A DNA stretch of 64,000 bases from Aphrocallistes beatrix (Eukaryota > Porifera > Hexactinellida > Sceptrulophora > Aphrocallistidae): assembly GCA_963281255.1 (NCBI GenBank), contig OY725495.1:1426001-1490000 (forward strand), written 5' to 3'. The position numbers and the translations under genes were made by a program. The notes under the pieces were generated by a model that was given only the letters and a program-made list of their open reading frames with translations, made no database searches and was not told the DNA's origin. Shown here one piece after another: positions 54,930-64,000 of the stretch; within the stretch, counting starts at the first letter, position 1; each line of letters opens with the position of its first letter.

Positions 54930-57279
54930 CACTGGTCAACCAGTAAATTTCTTCTTGAATGAGGGTGACATTTTCTAGACCAAAAAATTGTGCTGATTCT
55001 AAATATGCCTTTTTTTGTTTTTCACCTACACCTCAGAATTTTCAGTTTTGAATAATTTTTGATACATTTCATTACTATGAAAATTATACCATTAATATTT
55101 CATGGATACTATTATTATTTTGTTGTGATTAATTTTACAGGATTTTAAAACCACCATTTTTCAATCAATGCATCGCAAGTGTGAAAATGATCCTGACAAT
55201 TTTTGTTATATATGTGGTATCTACATAATGGGTAGTAGATTCAAGACAATAACTCCTTTAGTTATGGAACAATACTACCTGCATTTCGGTTGTAAAGTCA
55301 GAGACCTAGACAAACCATGGGCCCCTCACTATGCTTGTCACACCTGTTGTAATAACCTAATCAAATGGTCAAAGGGAAACTTAAAAGCTATGCCATTTGG
55401 TGTCCCAAAAGTATGGAGGGAACAAAGAAACCACTTAGATGACTGTTATTTTTGTTTGACAAAAGTAAATGGACATTCAATAAAGACAAAATCTAGGATT
55501 ATATACTCAAATTTGCCTTCAGCTTTGCGCCCTGTAGCACATGGATTAGAAATCCCTGTACCTAAATGTCCTATCGTATCTGAAGTCCACGAATTTATTG
55601 AGAATGAACCTGAAGATCAGTTGGATACATCTTTTGAGGTGCAAAGTGATGCCCCAAAGCTATTTTCACAAGAGGACTTGAATGATTTAGTCAGGGATCT
55701 TGTCCTGTCGAAGGAGTCCGCTATGCTTTTGGGTTCAAGACTTAAAGAAAGAAACCTTTTAGAAGCAAACACTATTTTACTGGTATAGGAGCAGAGAGCA
55801 AGAATTTGAGCCGTTCTTTTCAATGGACAACGACTTGGTTTATTGCAATGATATTAAAGGGCTGATCTTAACGATGGGAATGAACTATGATCCCAATGAG
55901 TGGAGACTCTTCATCGATTCATCTAAAAGGAGCCTCAAAGCGGTGCTCCTTTATATCGGAAACTCCATGTCCTCAATCCCAGTAGCCCATTCAGTTCTCC
56001 TTCAAGAGAATTATGTAACCATGAAACTACTCATAGAAAAACTGAAGTATGAAGAACATAAGTGGTTAATTTGTGGTTATCTAAAAGTTATTACTCTCCT
56101 ACTTGGTCAACAAGGAGGTTACACAAAAGATCCTTGCTTTCTATGCTTATGGGATAGCCGAGCGGATTCTCAACATTATTCAAGGCATGAATGGCCAACT
56201 AGAACTGAATTTATCCCTGGCAAGGATAATGTGAGATCAAATCCTCTTGTCGATCCCCATATGGTCTTTTATTGCCACCACTCCATATCAAACTTGGTCT
56301 AATGAAGAATTTAGTCAAAGCTCTAAATAGGGAAGGTGAGGCTTTTAGGTATCTCACTAAAAAATCTCCAGCAATAAGTGAAGCTAAGTTAAAAGCAGGG
56401 ATTTTTGTGGGACCTCAAATCCGTCAATTGCTTCGGGATCCTAAGTTTGAAGCATTACAGAATATCGTTGAGAGAAATGCCTGGACATCTTTTAAGAATG
56501 TCGTGGAAAACTTTTTAGGAAACAGGAAAGCGGAAAACTACAAAGAACTTGTTCAAACTATGCTTGCTAACTATAAATCTCTTGGCTGTAGAATGAGCAT
56601 TAAAATGCACTTTCTAGATTCGCATTTAGAATATTTTCCAAAAAATCTTGGTGCCCTAAGTGAGGAACAAGGTGAGCGGTTTCATCAGGACATTTGTTAA
56701 ATGGAGAGAAGATACCAAGGTAGATGGAATTCAAAGATGATGGGAGACTATTGCTGGTGTTTAATAAGGGACAGCAACACAGTCCACAATCGAATGTCAA
56801 GAAAATGGCGTTTCATTCCATATGTTCCTTGCTAAAGCTGTTAGATATTATTTATTTATCATTTACATTATCCAAACCATATAGGAATAGTTTGTTTACC
56901 TATATATTCTAATGTCTGATGAATTCAATCATGATTATGATATCCTTCATCTAAATTGATATAGGAAAGGAATTAATGACAAGAATATTGTGTTAACCAC
57001 CATAAAATACTATATTAACGATTAGTGAAACCTACTATTATTGTTATATGGGTTCGAATAATATACGCTTGGATCGTTCTTTATGTTTGGTAGAATTTGG
57101 AAAATGTATTTTTATCCTTGATTTTGCGGTTAAAGTAAATTTTCAAAATTGATTTTTGAAAAATCTAGACGTGTAGCTAACAAATGAATGCCATATTTGA
57201 AATCAGCAAAAGAAATTGGCTAAGAAAAGTTTAGATACATCAAAGAAGAAATTCCAATTTGAAAAAACGTTGTTCAGTG
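54930..57279 (+). mobile_element. DNA transposon of uncertain superfamily
   Basis: The ends are CACTGGTCAAC and GTTGTTCAGTG (imperfect inverted repeat), with AATTAT on both sides (54923-54928 and 57280-57285). The flanks join to the uninterrupted TTAA-S sequence TTTCAATTATTAATG, so this is a bounded insertion of about 2.35 kb. It carries one broken gene on the plus strand. Confidence 0.7.
55168..56850 (+). pseudogene. Broken transposase-like gene of a widespread animal repeat family
   Basis: The protein belongs to a multicopy family I recognise from arthropod, cnidarian and fish genomes, beginning MHRKCxNDP and usually annotated as uncharacterised. The N-terminus has paired cysteines (CYICG, then HYACHTCCNNL, then CYFC) suggesting zinc-binding fingers, followed by 'LPSALRPVAHGLEIPVP'. 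A second frame (55823-56302) has 'EWRLFIDSSKRSLKAVLL' and 'DPCFLCLWDSRAD'. A third (56272-56700) has PPLHIKLGLMKN and 'GERFHQDI'. Frameshifts near 55770 and 56270 separate them, and a TAA at 56698-56700 cuts before MERRYQGRW. The family's GDLK motif, a likely catalytic Asp, reads GYLK here (about 56088). The RNase-H-type role is inference from motif order. The start is the ATG opening the conserved block. Confidence 0.75.
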
Positions 57280-57407
57280 AATTATTAATGCTGTTTTGCA
57301 GATAACTCTGCGATTCAAATCTGCACTGAAAAAATTTAATGAATCGGTTGAAAAAGTCAATAGTTAGCTATTATAGGAAAGGCCAACCTTAAGATTATAA
57401 TATATTA

Positions 57408-57718
57408 CAAGCGCGCTTCGCTTGCTTGCGCTGCGCGGCTGGCAGACACTTTGTGACCGCCGGAGGCTCCCTTCGGTCTCGAAAAATCACCAAATTTTGC
57501 AATTTTTAAAATTTTGATGAGTAATGATGACGTCATAACAAAGTGATGAGCCATCATTTTTTGATGATAGTTGCATCATATGTGAGGTATATTAGTATAC
57601 AGATTCTATTAAAATTTCAGCCATCTGTATCTCCTATGGCTGAGTTATGCTCGAATAACTACATTGCTTAACTTTTAAAAATGTGACAATGACGTCATAA
57701 TTTCATGATGAGTAGACA
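57408..57718 (-). mobile_element. Helitron-A fragment with 3' end
   Basis: It starts CAAGCGCGCTTCGC, lacks a block after CTTCGGTC, keeps TGACGTCA near 57526 and 57691, and stops abruptly at 57718 where TTAA-R sequence begins. Confidence 0.75.
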
Positions 57719-58135
57719 ATAATCAGAATTTTATTTTAGATACAATTGTCGCTAAATATCTGATATCACACTGGCCATGTCCCGAGCATTTTAGAAATGA
57801 ACTCCCTTATAAAGATATTTTGATTGGATTTTATATGCCTTTTTCCTAAATCTTTGTGTTTTACAATGTCTAAAGGGGCCAAAACAATTTTGAGGTCCAT
57901 ATCATTAAAAAAATATCAAATAAGCAAGAAACTAATTGATGAATGCGCCGAAAAACCACCGATAATTTTTGAATTTATGTAACGTTAAACTTTAGGGGGT
58001 CAACTTTTACAATCAAGATAAATACCGTCCAAATAGTAAGATTAGATAGTAGACCACTCAGTGATACAATAGAATCAATAATAACAAAGATTTGCCAATT
58101 TTTACGTCAGGCAATATTTTTGAGGGCACTAGCGT
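57719..58135 (-). mobile_element. TTAA-R fragment, copy 8
   Basis: It matches 38020-38425 of copy 6 and ends in a decayed terminus (TTTTTGAGGGCAC). Degraded relative to other copies. Confidence 0.68.
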
Positions 58136-58736
58136 TAAGTACTACTATAAGTTGTTGATTTAGGATGTTTGAATGTTATTTAATACTAGGATCCAGTAAA
58201 AACGAATAGAAATCAAGCCTTTCCGAAGAAAATTGCTTTGTAGCCTGTTTTTAGCACTTAAAAAATCAATTTTACAAAGGAGGAATCTTTAGTTACAAAG
58301 GTCGTAGAGTAAAAAACTCGATTTTGGAATTTGGAAAGATCTCGTCACGTAGAACAAAATGATAGAGACAGATTTTCGATATTCTACTTTGGAAAAACGT
58401 TAAAATATTTTTCCTTACGAAAATCTGCTTCTAAATATTGTAGCAACGAAATTGGAAAGAAAAAATTAATTGGGTTAAAATTGAAAATTCGATTCCTATT
58501 ATTTTCTTTATTCAACCATTTCGTGCAAGAATAATTGAGTAAAAGAGGCATTAGCCAGTGAAGTTTCCTTGAATGTCCTCTTTAAATTAGGTGATTTGGG
58601 GGAAAAAAAATTTTCTGCTTCTTGAGCTCCCGAAAAGTGTATTTTTGGAGATAACTCATCGAGAACAGTTTCCACAAAAGATTAAGGAGAAAATAATGAA
58701 AACCTTTTGAGTTAGTTCTGGATGGAAATACTAACC
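58136..58736 (+). mobile_element. TTAA-S2 fragment, copy 3
   Basis: It matches the right half of TTAA-S2 copy 1 (35320-35909) and ends GGAAATACTAACC before TTAA (58737-58740). Confidence 0.72.
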
Positions 58737-58740
58737 TTAA

Positions 58741-59160
58741 TAACGTTAGTCGTTCATTCTTGGAATAACTCCGAAAGAAAATTTTTAAAAGTATCGGTAT
58801 CAGCTTCCAGTACTGGCTGATCTTTTTTTAGGGTCTGTCACCTTAATATGCATTTACAAATTTAACAGATATTTATAATGCATATCAAGTTTGTATTTGT
58901 TAATTTATAATTTTTATATTTATCTAGTTCTTATTTATTATAATATATAATTTATAAAATATTCTTCATCACGAATTCCTCAGAATTTTGAGATTCAAGT
59001 TCCAAAATTAAATTTCTTATACTACTTGGGTACCTTTAAAGAAGTTTTATCAAATAGATGCTATTACATTCAAAAGAATCTATTTTAACTTTTGAAGATT
59101 CTTTTCTGAAGCATGAAGCACAATGTGATCAAGGTTTGAAAGGGTGAGTTATTATTTAAA
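58741..59160. other. Unassigned interval
   Basis: AT-rich without recognised repeats or frames. Confidence 0.35.
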
Positions 59161-59164
59161 TTAA

Positions 59165-59398
59165 TGACAATAGCACTTCACTTGCTTTCGCTCGCGGTTT
59201 GCCGATACTGCGTGCAGCAGAATCACCTTGCGGGCTATCAATGAGACGGTTGATTGTTGTATAATTCCATACTAAATAATTTATTGTTTCTGTTATTACG
59301 TTAATTTCTACAATTCCTAAAACTACACCCGAGAAACATGGTCTGTCCATCTGGTAGCAATAACCGTTAGAGATATCAACAAATATCCCTTTGTAGAG
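59165..59398 (-). mobile_element. Degraded Helitron-like 3' end
   Basis: The series GCACTTCACTTGCTTTCGC, then GATACTGCGTGCAGCAG, then CCTTGCGGGC parallels the 3' end at 47120-47195 with many changes. The sequence up to about 59398 is unassigned. Confidence 0.45.
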
Positions 59399-60290
59399 AT
59401 GTGCAAGATCCCGAAGTCGAGTCAATATCAAAGTGGATCCACTAATAATACGGATCAAGGTCAAGAACTACATGTTGATTTCGAACTACAAATAATAGAT
59501 GCAGATGTCGAATCTGTGGATTTAGATGAACGTGAAATCGTGATTGGAGAAACTAAATCACGATTTCACGTTCATCTAAATCCACAGATTCGACATCTGC
59601 ATCTATTGTTTGTAGTTCAAAATCAACATGTAGTTCTTGACCTTGATCCGTATTATTAGTGGACTTAGTGAATTCATCATGCCTCGCAGAACGCTATGTC
59701 TCTCTGGACTGCAATCGTTTACCTTTCAGAACTTTTGAGAATATATGATTTCCTGCACTTTGTACATGAACATGAGCAATTGAAAAGTAATGAGCACAAG
59801 AAATCACGGCTACACAAAGTTGCTGTAGAAGTGCAGCTGTATGTCATGAAGCAAGGTACCATTTCCAGTCAGTTGGACGAAGCAATGCTGAATTCACATG
59901 AACAGTGGCGCAGCTTCCTAGTTAAAGTAATCACTGATCTGAAATTTCTTGGTGAGTGTGCTTTACCTGTTTGAAGTCATGTTACAAGCTCTGGTCTATT
60001 TTTTAAGCTGATGAAATTGAGCTCAACTGATACCACTGGCACTAGTTTTCCAAGTGTCTTTCATCTACCCGTTTGGAATATATGTCACCTAATATTCAAT
60101 ATGAGATTATCCAGCTATTAGCTCATGATGTTCAAAGACGAATTTCTGACGAATTAAGAAATTTTAAGTACTTTATGATTTGTCTGATGGAACTACAGAT
60201 ATTACAGGACAAGAACAGTTATCAGTGATTCTATGAAGTGTTACTCCCGATTTCACTGTAAACGAATACTTTCTGGGTTTGGTCACAATG
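59399..60290 (+). pseudogene. DUF4371-type hAT transposase relic
   Basis: Decayed N-terminal half of a hAT transposase of the DUF4371 (ZNF862/ZMYM-like) group. The readable frame 59696-59974 contains HEQLKSNEHKKSRLHKVA. Farther on, in broken frames, PNIQYEIIQLLAHDVQRRI and ISDELRNF (about 60083-60165) and then DGTTDITGQEQLSVIL (about 60188-60230) are clear family blocks. The last contains the first catalytic Asp region, and the sequence ends at NEYFLGF-like coding near 60280, just before the next hAT begins at 60321. Several stops and indels make it non-functional. The upstream part (59438-59663) is folded into a palindromic duplication. The C-terminal half is absent. Confidence 0.7.
59438..59663. 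repeat. 226-bp near-perfect palindrome
   Basis: Arms of 108 bp (59438-59545 and 59556-59663) around a 10-base loop, with about two mismatches. It duplicates a stretch that reads as protein (GQELHVDFELQIIDADVES) in inverted form. Such high identity indicates a recent fold-back duplication. Confidence 0.88.
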
Positions 60291-60377
60291 GTTTCAACAC
60301 CGGAGAGAAGTTTGCATCTCTAGGGAACGACCAGGATCCCGGTTTGAGTACCGGTCCCGGGAAATTCCGGCTATTTT

Positions 60378-60416
60378 TAGATTCCCGGTCCCGGTCCCGG
60401 TCCTGGTCCTGGTGAA
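60378..60416. repeat. GGTCCC/GGTCCT short tandem repeat
   Basis: Five or so hexamers CCCGGT or CCTGGT in a row inside the subterminal region of the hAT relic. Similar terminal CCCGGT motifs are common in hATs of this kind. Confidence 0.7.
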
Positions 60417-61411
60417 TATTGATATTTTCTTGGGATTCCTTACCGGGAATGGACTACTCAAAGTTGTTAATTTAATGAATAAACATTGTCATTGAAGCTA
60501 CAATTCTAAAAATGAACTTTCATTAAGTATTGCAAGGTCTCTGGCTTTGACACAGTATTTATGAAATGAGCGGCTTCAAAATTTCGTAGATCTAGAACAT
60601 CTTTCTCTTTCAGCATTTTCTTTCTTTTGGAAAAAACATCCCTTGTATCGTGGGTCTAGTAGGGTTTCAAATGTATAGAGATCGCTTGTTTCAATATTGA
60701 CAAAATGGGCTCTGGTATCGCCACCCTCTAAATACTTGTGAATGTTTTCTAATAATTTACTCTTCAACGTTCCTATTCCAAATTCGTGTACCTGTTCGAG
60801 CTCCATTTTCATCCGTTTAGTGATAGGAATAATATCTGAAATTGAAGCTTGGTCACCTTCAACAGTTAAAGTAGCAGCGAAAATGGGTTTAAGGAGGTTC
60901 ATTACTTTCGGGATAAGATCCCAGTCAGTGGGGGTCAATTTACAATCTGTGGAGATATTTAGTTCAGCATCATCTTCAGCGGCTCTAATGGCGAGTTTTA
61001 GTTTGAAAGCCCTTTCAAACATCAAGTAGTCACTATTCCATCTGGTTTCCACACAAAGAATCAAAGATTTTTCAGAATTCCTACTGGATTTTTCTTACGA
61101 TAGCATTTGCTTTTGGTTTTCGGAGTTTTTTGACTATTTTTTTGAGGCGTTGTCTCATCAGCTTCACTCCACTTTGCTCTAATACCGCATGTTTCACAAT
61201 AAGATGGAGGATGTAACACATTCAACTAACTGACTGTTGGTTTGCAATTTCAGAGCCTTTCACTAGGTTAGCTGCATTGTCTCTAACAAGGCAATGGACA
61301 TTTTGCAGACACCAGCTTTTTATAATTTCTGACAAAACCATAGCGATGCTTTCTCCAGTATGTGCGCTGTCGTAGGGCATACATCGTAGAATTGCTATCT
61401 TCCTCTGCCTA

Positions 61412-61445
61412 TCCTTACTATTAAAACTCGATTAATGTATATTTA

Positions 61446-61480
<35 letters not shown>

Positions 61481-61974
61481 CTGTAACGAATTGATTGAAG
61501 AAACTGCCAGTCCCAGAAAGCTGATTTTTGGCATGTGGGAGTTTTTTTGGCTATGGCTCCAGTAAGTTCTGAGCTCAGAGCAAAATGTGGACTCATCATG
61601 GAATTATGACGTCATTGTCACATTTTTAAAAGTTAAGCAATACAGTTATTCGAGCATAACTCAGCCATTATAGGAGATAGAAGGCTGAAATTTTAATAGA
61701 ATCTGTATACTAACATACCTCACATATGATGCAACGATCATCAAAAAATGATGGCTCATCACTTTGTTATGACGTCATCATGAGTCATCAAAATTTTAAA
61801 AATTGATAAATTTGGTGCTTTTTCGTGCGATATAGATTATAACAGTAGGACAGACGTTTTAGAGATGTTATCTCCCTTATAAATAACCAATGTGACCCCA
61901 GGCGACCGAAGGGAGCCTCCGGCGGACACAAAGTGTCCGCCAGCCGCGCAGCGGAAGCAAGCGAAGCGCGCTTG
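61412..61974 (+). mobile_element. Helitron-A, complete copy inside a hAT gene
   Basis: TCCTTACTATTAAAAC to CGCGCTTG, flanked by CCTA and TTAACA, with a long TA run after the 5' end (61451-61480). It contains TGACGTCA near 61609 and 61771. It interrupts the hAT coding sequence between the two catalytic blocks. Confidence 0.83.
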
Positions 61975-62620
61975 TTAACATTAATATAGTAGTGTATGGT
62001 ATAACTAATAAAAGTTCGTTGTCCTTTGCTAGACCAAATATCTGTTGTTATCGAATATACAGCAACATCATTTTCATCGAGAGACTGTTTTATCTTGTAT
62101 TGTACTTGTCTATTCAAGTTGGGGATCAGTTTTTGTCTATTTTTTTTTTCTGATGGAACAAAAAACCTTTTATTTAAATGAGAAATCATTTTCTGGAACT
62201 GATCATTGCTAACCGTTGAATATGGCAATAAACCGTCACACAGCCACTGTACCAATAGTTTTTGACCCAAAAATATGTTCAGGTCTATCTAAATTCCATC
62301 TAGTGGAACGGTCATTAGTTTCTGGTGACTTCAATTGTATTGTAGAGAGTGAGTACACCTTTTTTATGCTCTTTTTCAACTATCTTTGCTTGTTTGTCGC
62401 AATTTGCTCATCTCTGCACTATCATAGTCTATTTTGTGCCAATTTTGTAAATGAATCCAAAGAGCTATAGTCGAGAAGCCTTTTCTCTGAGCTCCATCTT
62501 TTCCACGGACCTTGTTATTTTTGCAATCGTCAGCCTTACAAATAGCAATAGCTTGATTATTAGGATCCACAGTGAAATAGGACCATACACTCGATCTGGG
62601 ACGCTTACTCATGATCAATT

Positions 62621-62825
62621 GTATACGTAGGATTTAACTCGAAGAGGAACAGGAAGCGAAACAAGATCTCTTTAAAAGTAGCGGAGTGTGATTAATTAAA
62701 TTCAATAGAAATTACACCATAAATAGTTTCTTTGTATAATACTATATTCATATTGGTAAGAAGCCAGCTGCTGATTAACAGTGAAAATATGATTGGCATA
62801 ATCTGATTGGAGAATGGTGAATAAT
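62621..62825. other. Unassigned interval after hAT relic
   Basis: AT-rich. It may hold the hAT's 5' untranslated region and end, but no matching terminal repeat was seen. Confidence 0.3.
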
Positions 62826-63817
62826 GAGCTTTATTCTTACAATCTTTTAGAAACTTTTCAAATTCATTCATAAATCGATAATCTAACTAATGCACAGACA
62901 GATTTTTGAAATTTTGAAAATTGTTAAAAATTCACACCAAAACACCTGAGGTATTTTATTTTTAGTAATTTTGACACAATTTTTTTAATAGTTCTCTTTT
63001 TATTCCTAATATCAAAATTCTGTCTGTTCATTATGTTCTACTCTTTGAGATCTATCAGAAACCGTTGAGTTTTCGTCCCTAGGTTGAATTTTCAAAAAGT
63101 TATCAACTTTATAATTGCTGAAAAAAAAGTCCCAGAAAATAGGTTTTAATAAATATTTATATATGCCCCTCAATATCCATCCGTATATAACTGCTTTAGA
63201 ATATAAAATAGCATACAAATATCCATATTCGACAACTTATAGCAGTACTAAACTTCAAAATATGGTATATGAAAAATTTTTGCCGTCAAAAGTGTGAATA
63301 AGTGGTCATTGATGGCTGGGCCCCCCAAAATAGCCACATTGAATAGTGTCCGCTGGAATCCCAGATCAATAACTTTTTTTGACCGTGTCAAATCATTATT
63401 TGAATCCTCAATTCGTGTTCCTCATTGAATTTCCAGCAATTTGATATGTATATTGACCTTAGTTAGAGAATCTTTTGGATGTCCGTGCATAGCAACGGTC
63501 AGGAATTTTTTCACATTCCTGGTCGTTGCTAGGGACCCGCAGTCAAAAAATTTCTCCGAATGTGTCCAATATATATATCAAATTGTTGGAAATTTAATGC
63601 TGACCATGAATTTAGCATCAAAATTGTGATCTGACATTGTTTAAAGAAGTTATTGATATGAGACAAAAATGTGTCCTTCTTTGGGCGACACCAGGTGGTT
63701 CAAGTGGCTCTAAGTGGAAAAATATTGGCTTTGAAATTCTGAAAATCGAAATTGAGGTTTAGAACCCCTTTAGGTATCTAAAAATGGTTAAAAAGGTCTT
63801 TTGGTTGATTTTTGATA
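62826..63817 (-). mobile_element. TTAA-S repeat, copy 6, truncated on both sides
   Basis: It matches 43830-44790 with the central hairpin at about 63450-63570. Both GGTTGG termini are missing. On the right it abuts a Harbinger fragment. Confidence 0.72.
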
Positions 63818-64000
63818 AAGTATAATATTGGTAATGGCAAGTAGTTATTTATTATTGATCTAGTGAATATAAACTATATTTCTTCTTTTTGAGCAAAATT
63901 GAGGCCACTAATGTCAATATTAAGAGCAAATAAGATTGATTAACCCACTCCTGTAAGACATAGCTTCTATCTACTATGTAGTTGTACTGCCTGGAATGTC
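63818..64000 (+). mobile_element. Edge of a second Harbinger copy
   Basis: The reverse complement of 34004-34195, the stretch upstream of the transposase in the Harbinger element (for example GGTAATGGCAAGTAGT and CACTCCTGTAAGACATAG). It continues past the window edge, so the genes of this copy may lie outside. Confidence 0.8.

Larger units (their letters stand above)
53810..57388 (+). mobile_element. TTAA-S repeat, copy 5, left-truncated, with two insertions
   Basis: Begins at the central hairpin and ends GGAAAGGCCAACC before TTAA (57389-57392). Interrupted by a hAT MITE (54493-54790) and by the transposon at 54930-57279. Confidence 0.72.
60321..62620 (-). pseudogene. BED-finger hAT transposase relic (ZBED1/4-like)
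   Basis: A reverse-strand hAT transposase in pieces. The first frame (62376-62618) is a BED zinc finger: SSVWSYFTVD, then CKADDCKNN, then ALWIHLQNWH. The next (61975-62270) covers the linker to the catalytic core, with SLDENDVAVYSITTDIWSS containing the first catalytic Asp (TTDIW). A Helitron-A (61412-61974) splits the gene here. Past it, CLVRDNAANLVKG (about 61270-61310) holds the second acidic residue. The frame 60576-61064 has 'CVETRWNSDYLMFERA' and LLDPRYKG. The dimerisation domain that should follow is missing. Stops lie between frames. At 60321 the sequence TAGGGAACGACCAGGATCCC followed by CCGGTCCC repeats looks like the element's terminus. The other end was not found. Confidence 0.78.

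Noticed and set aside
1-64000. Host protein-coding genes, tRNA or rRNA genes
   Set aside because: Every recognisable coding stretch maps to a transposon family. No tRNA cloverleaf signals or rRNA blocks were noticed by reading. A dedicated tRNA or gene-model search was not possible here.

Overview
The window looks like AT-rich nuclear DNA from a metazoan, probably an invertebrate, although the species cannot be named from sequence alone. The coding remnants belong to animal DNA-transposon superfamilies: mariner, Tc1, PIF/Harbinger, P/THAP9, several hAT lineages and DUF4371-hAT. There is no operon structure, no tRNA or rRNA was recognised, and no convincing single-copy host gene was found. Almost all of the sequence is transposable elements (TEs) nested in other TEs.

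Four anonymous repeat families account for most bases. Helitron-A is about 550 bp, starts TCCTTACTATT, ends in a GC-rich hairpin plus CTTG, and inserts between A and T without duplication. TTAA-R is about 1.7 kb with ends GGATACCGCCCTCG. TTAA-S is about 1.16 kb with ends GGTTGGCCTTTCC. TTAA-S2 is about 1.2 kb with ends GGTTGGTGTTTCC and shares a central hairpin with TTAA-S. The last three sit in TTAA target duplications and encode nothing recognisable. A second Helitron-like family (B) occurs as fragments.

Layout. 1-4.4 kb: TTAA-R split by a Helitron-A, then a pogo-type fragment. 4.4-9.0 kb: a large fold-back element with an intact mariner in one arm, a palindromic MITE in the other and two more palindromes at its centre. 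9.2-10.3 kb: Helitron-A split by a pogo-type MITE. 10.8-20.2 kb: one hAT element expanded to 9.3 kb by nested insertions up to five layers deep. 20.2-24.9 kb: a possible Mutator-like relic, a Tigger-like MITE and a Tc1-like relic. 25-28 kb: a Helitron-A cluster. 28-31 kb: TTAA-R copies and a dispersed repeat called T here. 31.1-34.4 kb: a complete PIF/Harbinger element with an open transposase frame and a Myb/SANT partner gene, lying inside TTAA-S2. 36-44.8 kb: two inverted TTAA-S copies flanking a P-element (THAP9-like) relic. 45-46.5 kb: a deleted hAT holding a fold-back built of opposed minisatellite arrays. 47-54 kb: Helitron fragments, a Harbinger-type MITE and stacked TTAA-S/S2 copies. 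54.9-57.3 kb: a broken transposase-like gene of a widespread animal repeat family. 57.4-64 kb: repeat fragments, two hAT relics and the edge of a second Harbinger copy.

Only the mariner and Harbinger transposases look potentially functional. The other coding relics carry stops, frameshifts or insertions. The shared target preferences suggest that the non-coding families were mobilised in trans by transposases not present in this window.
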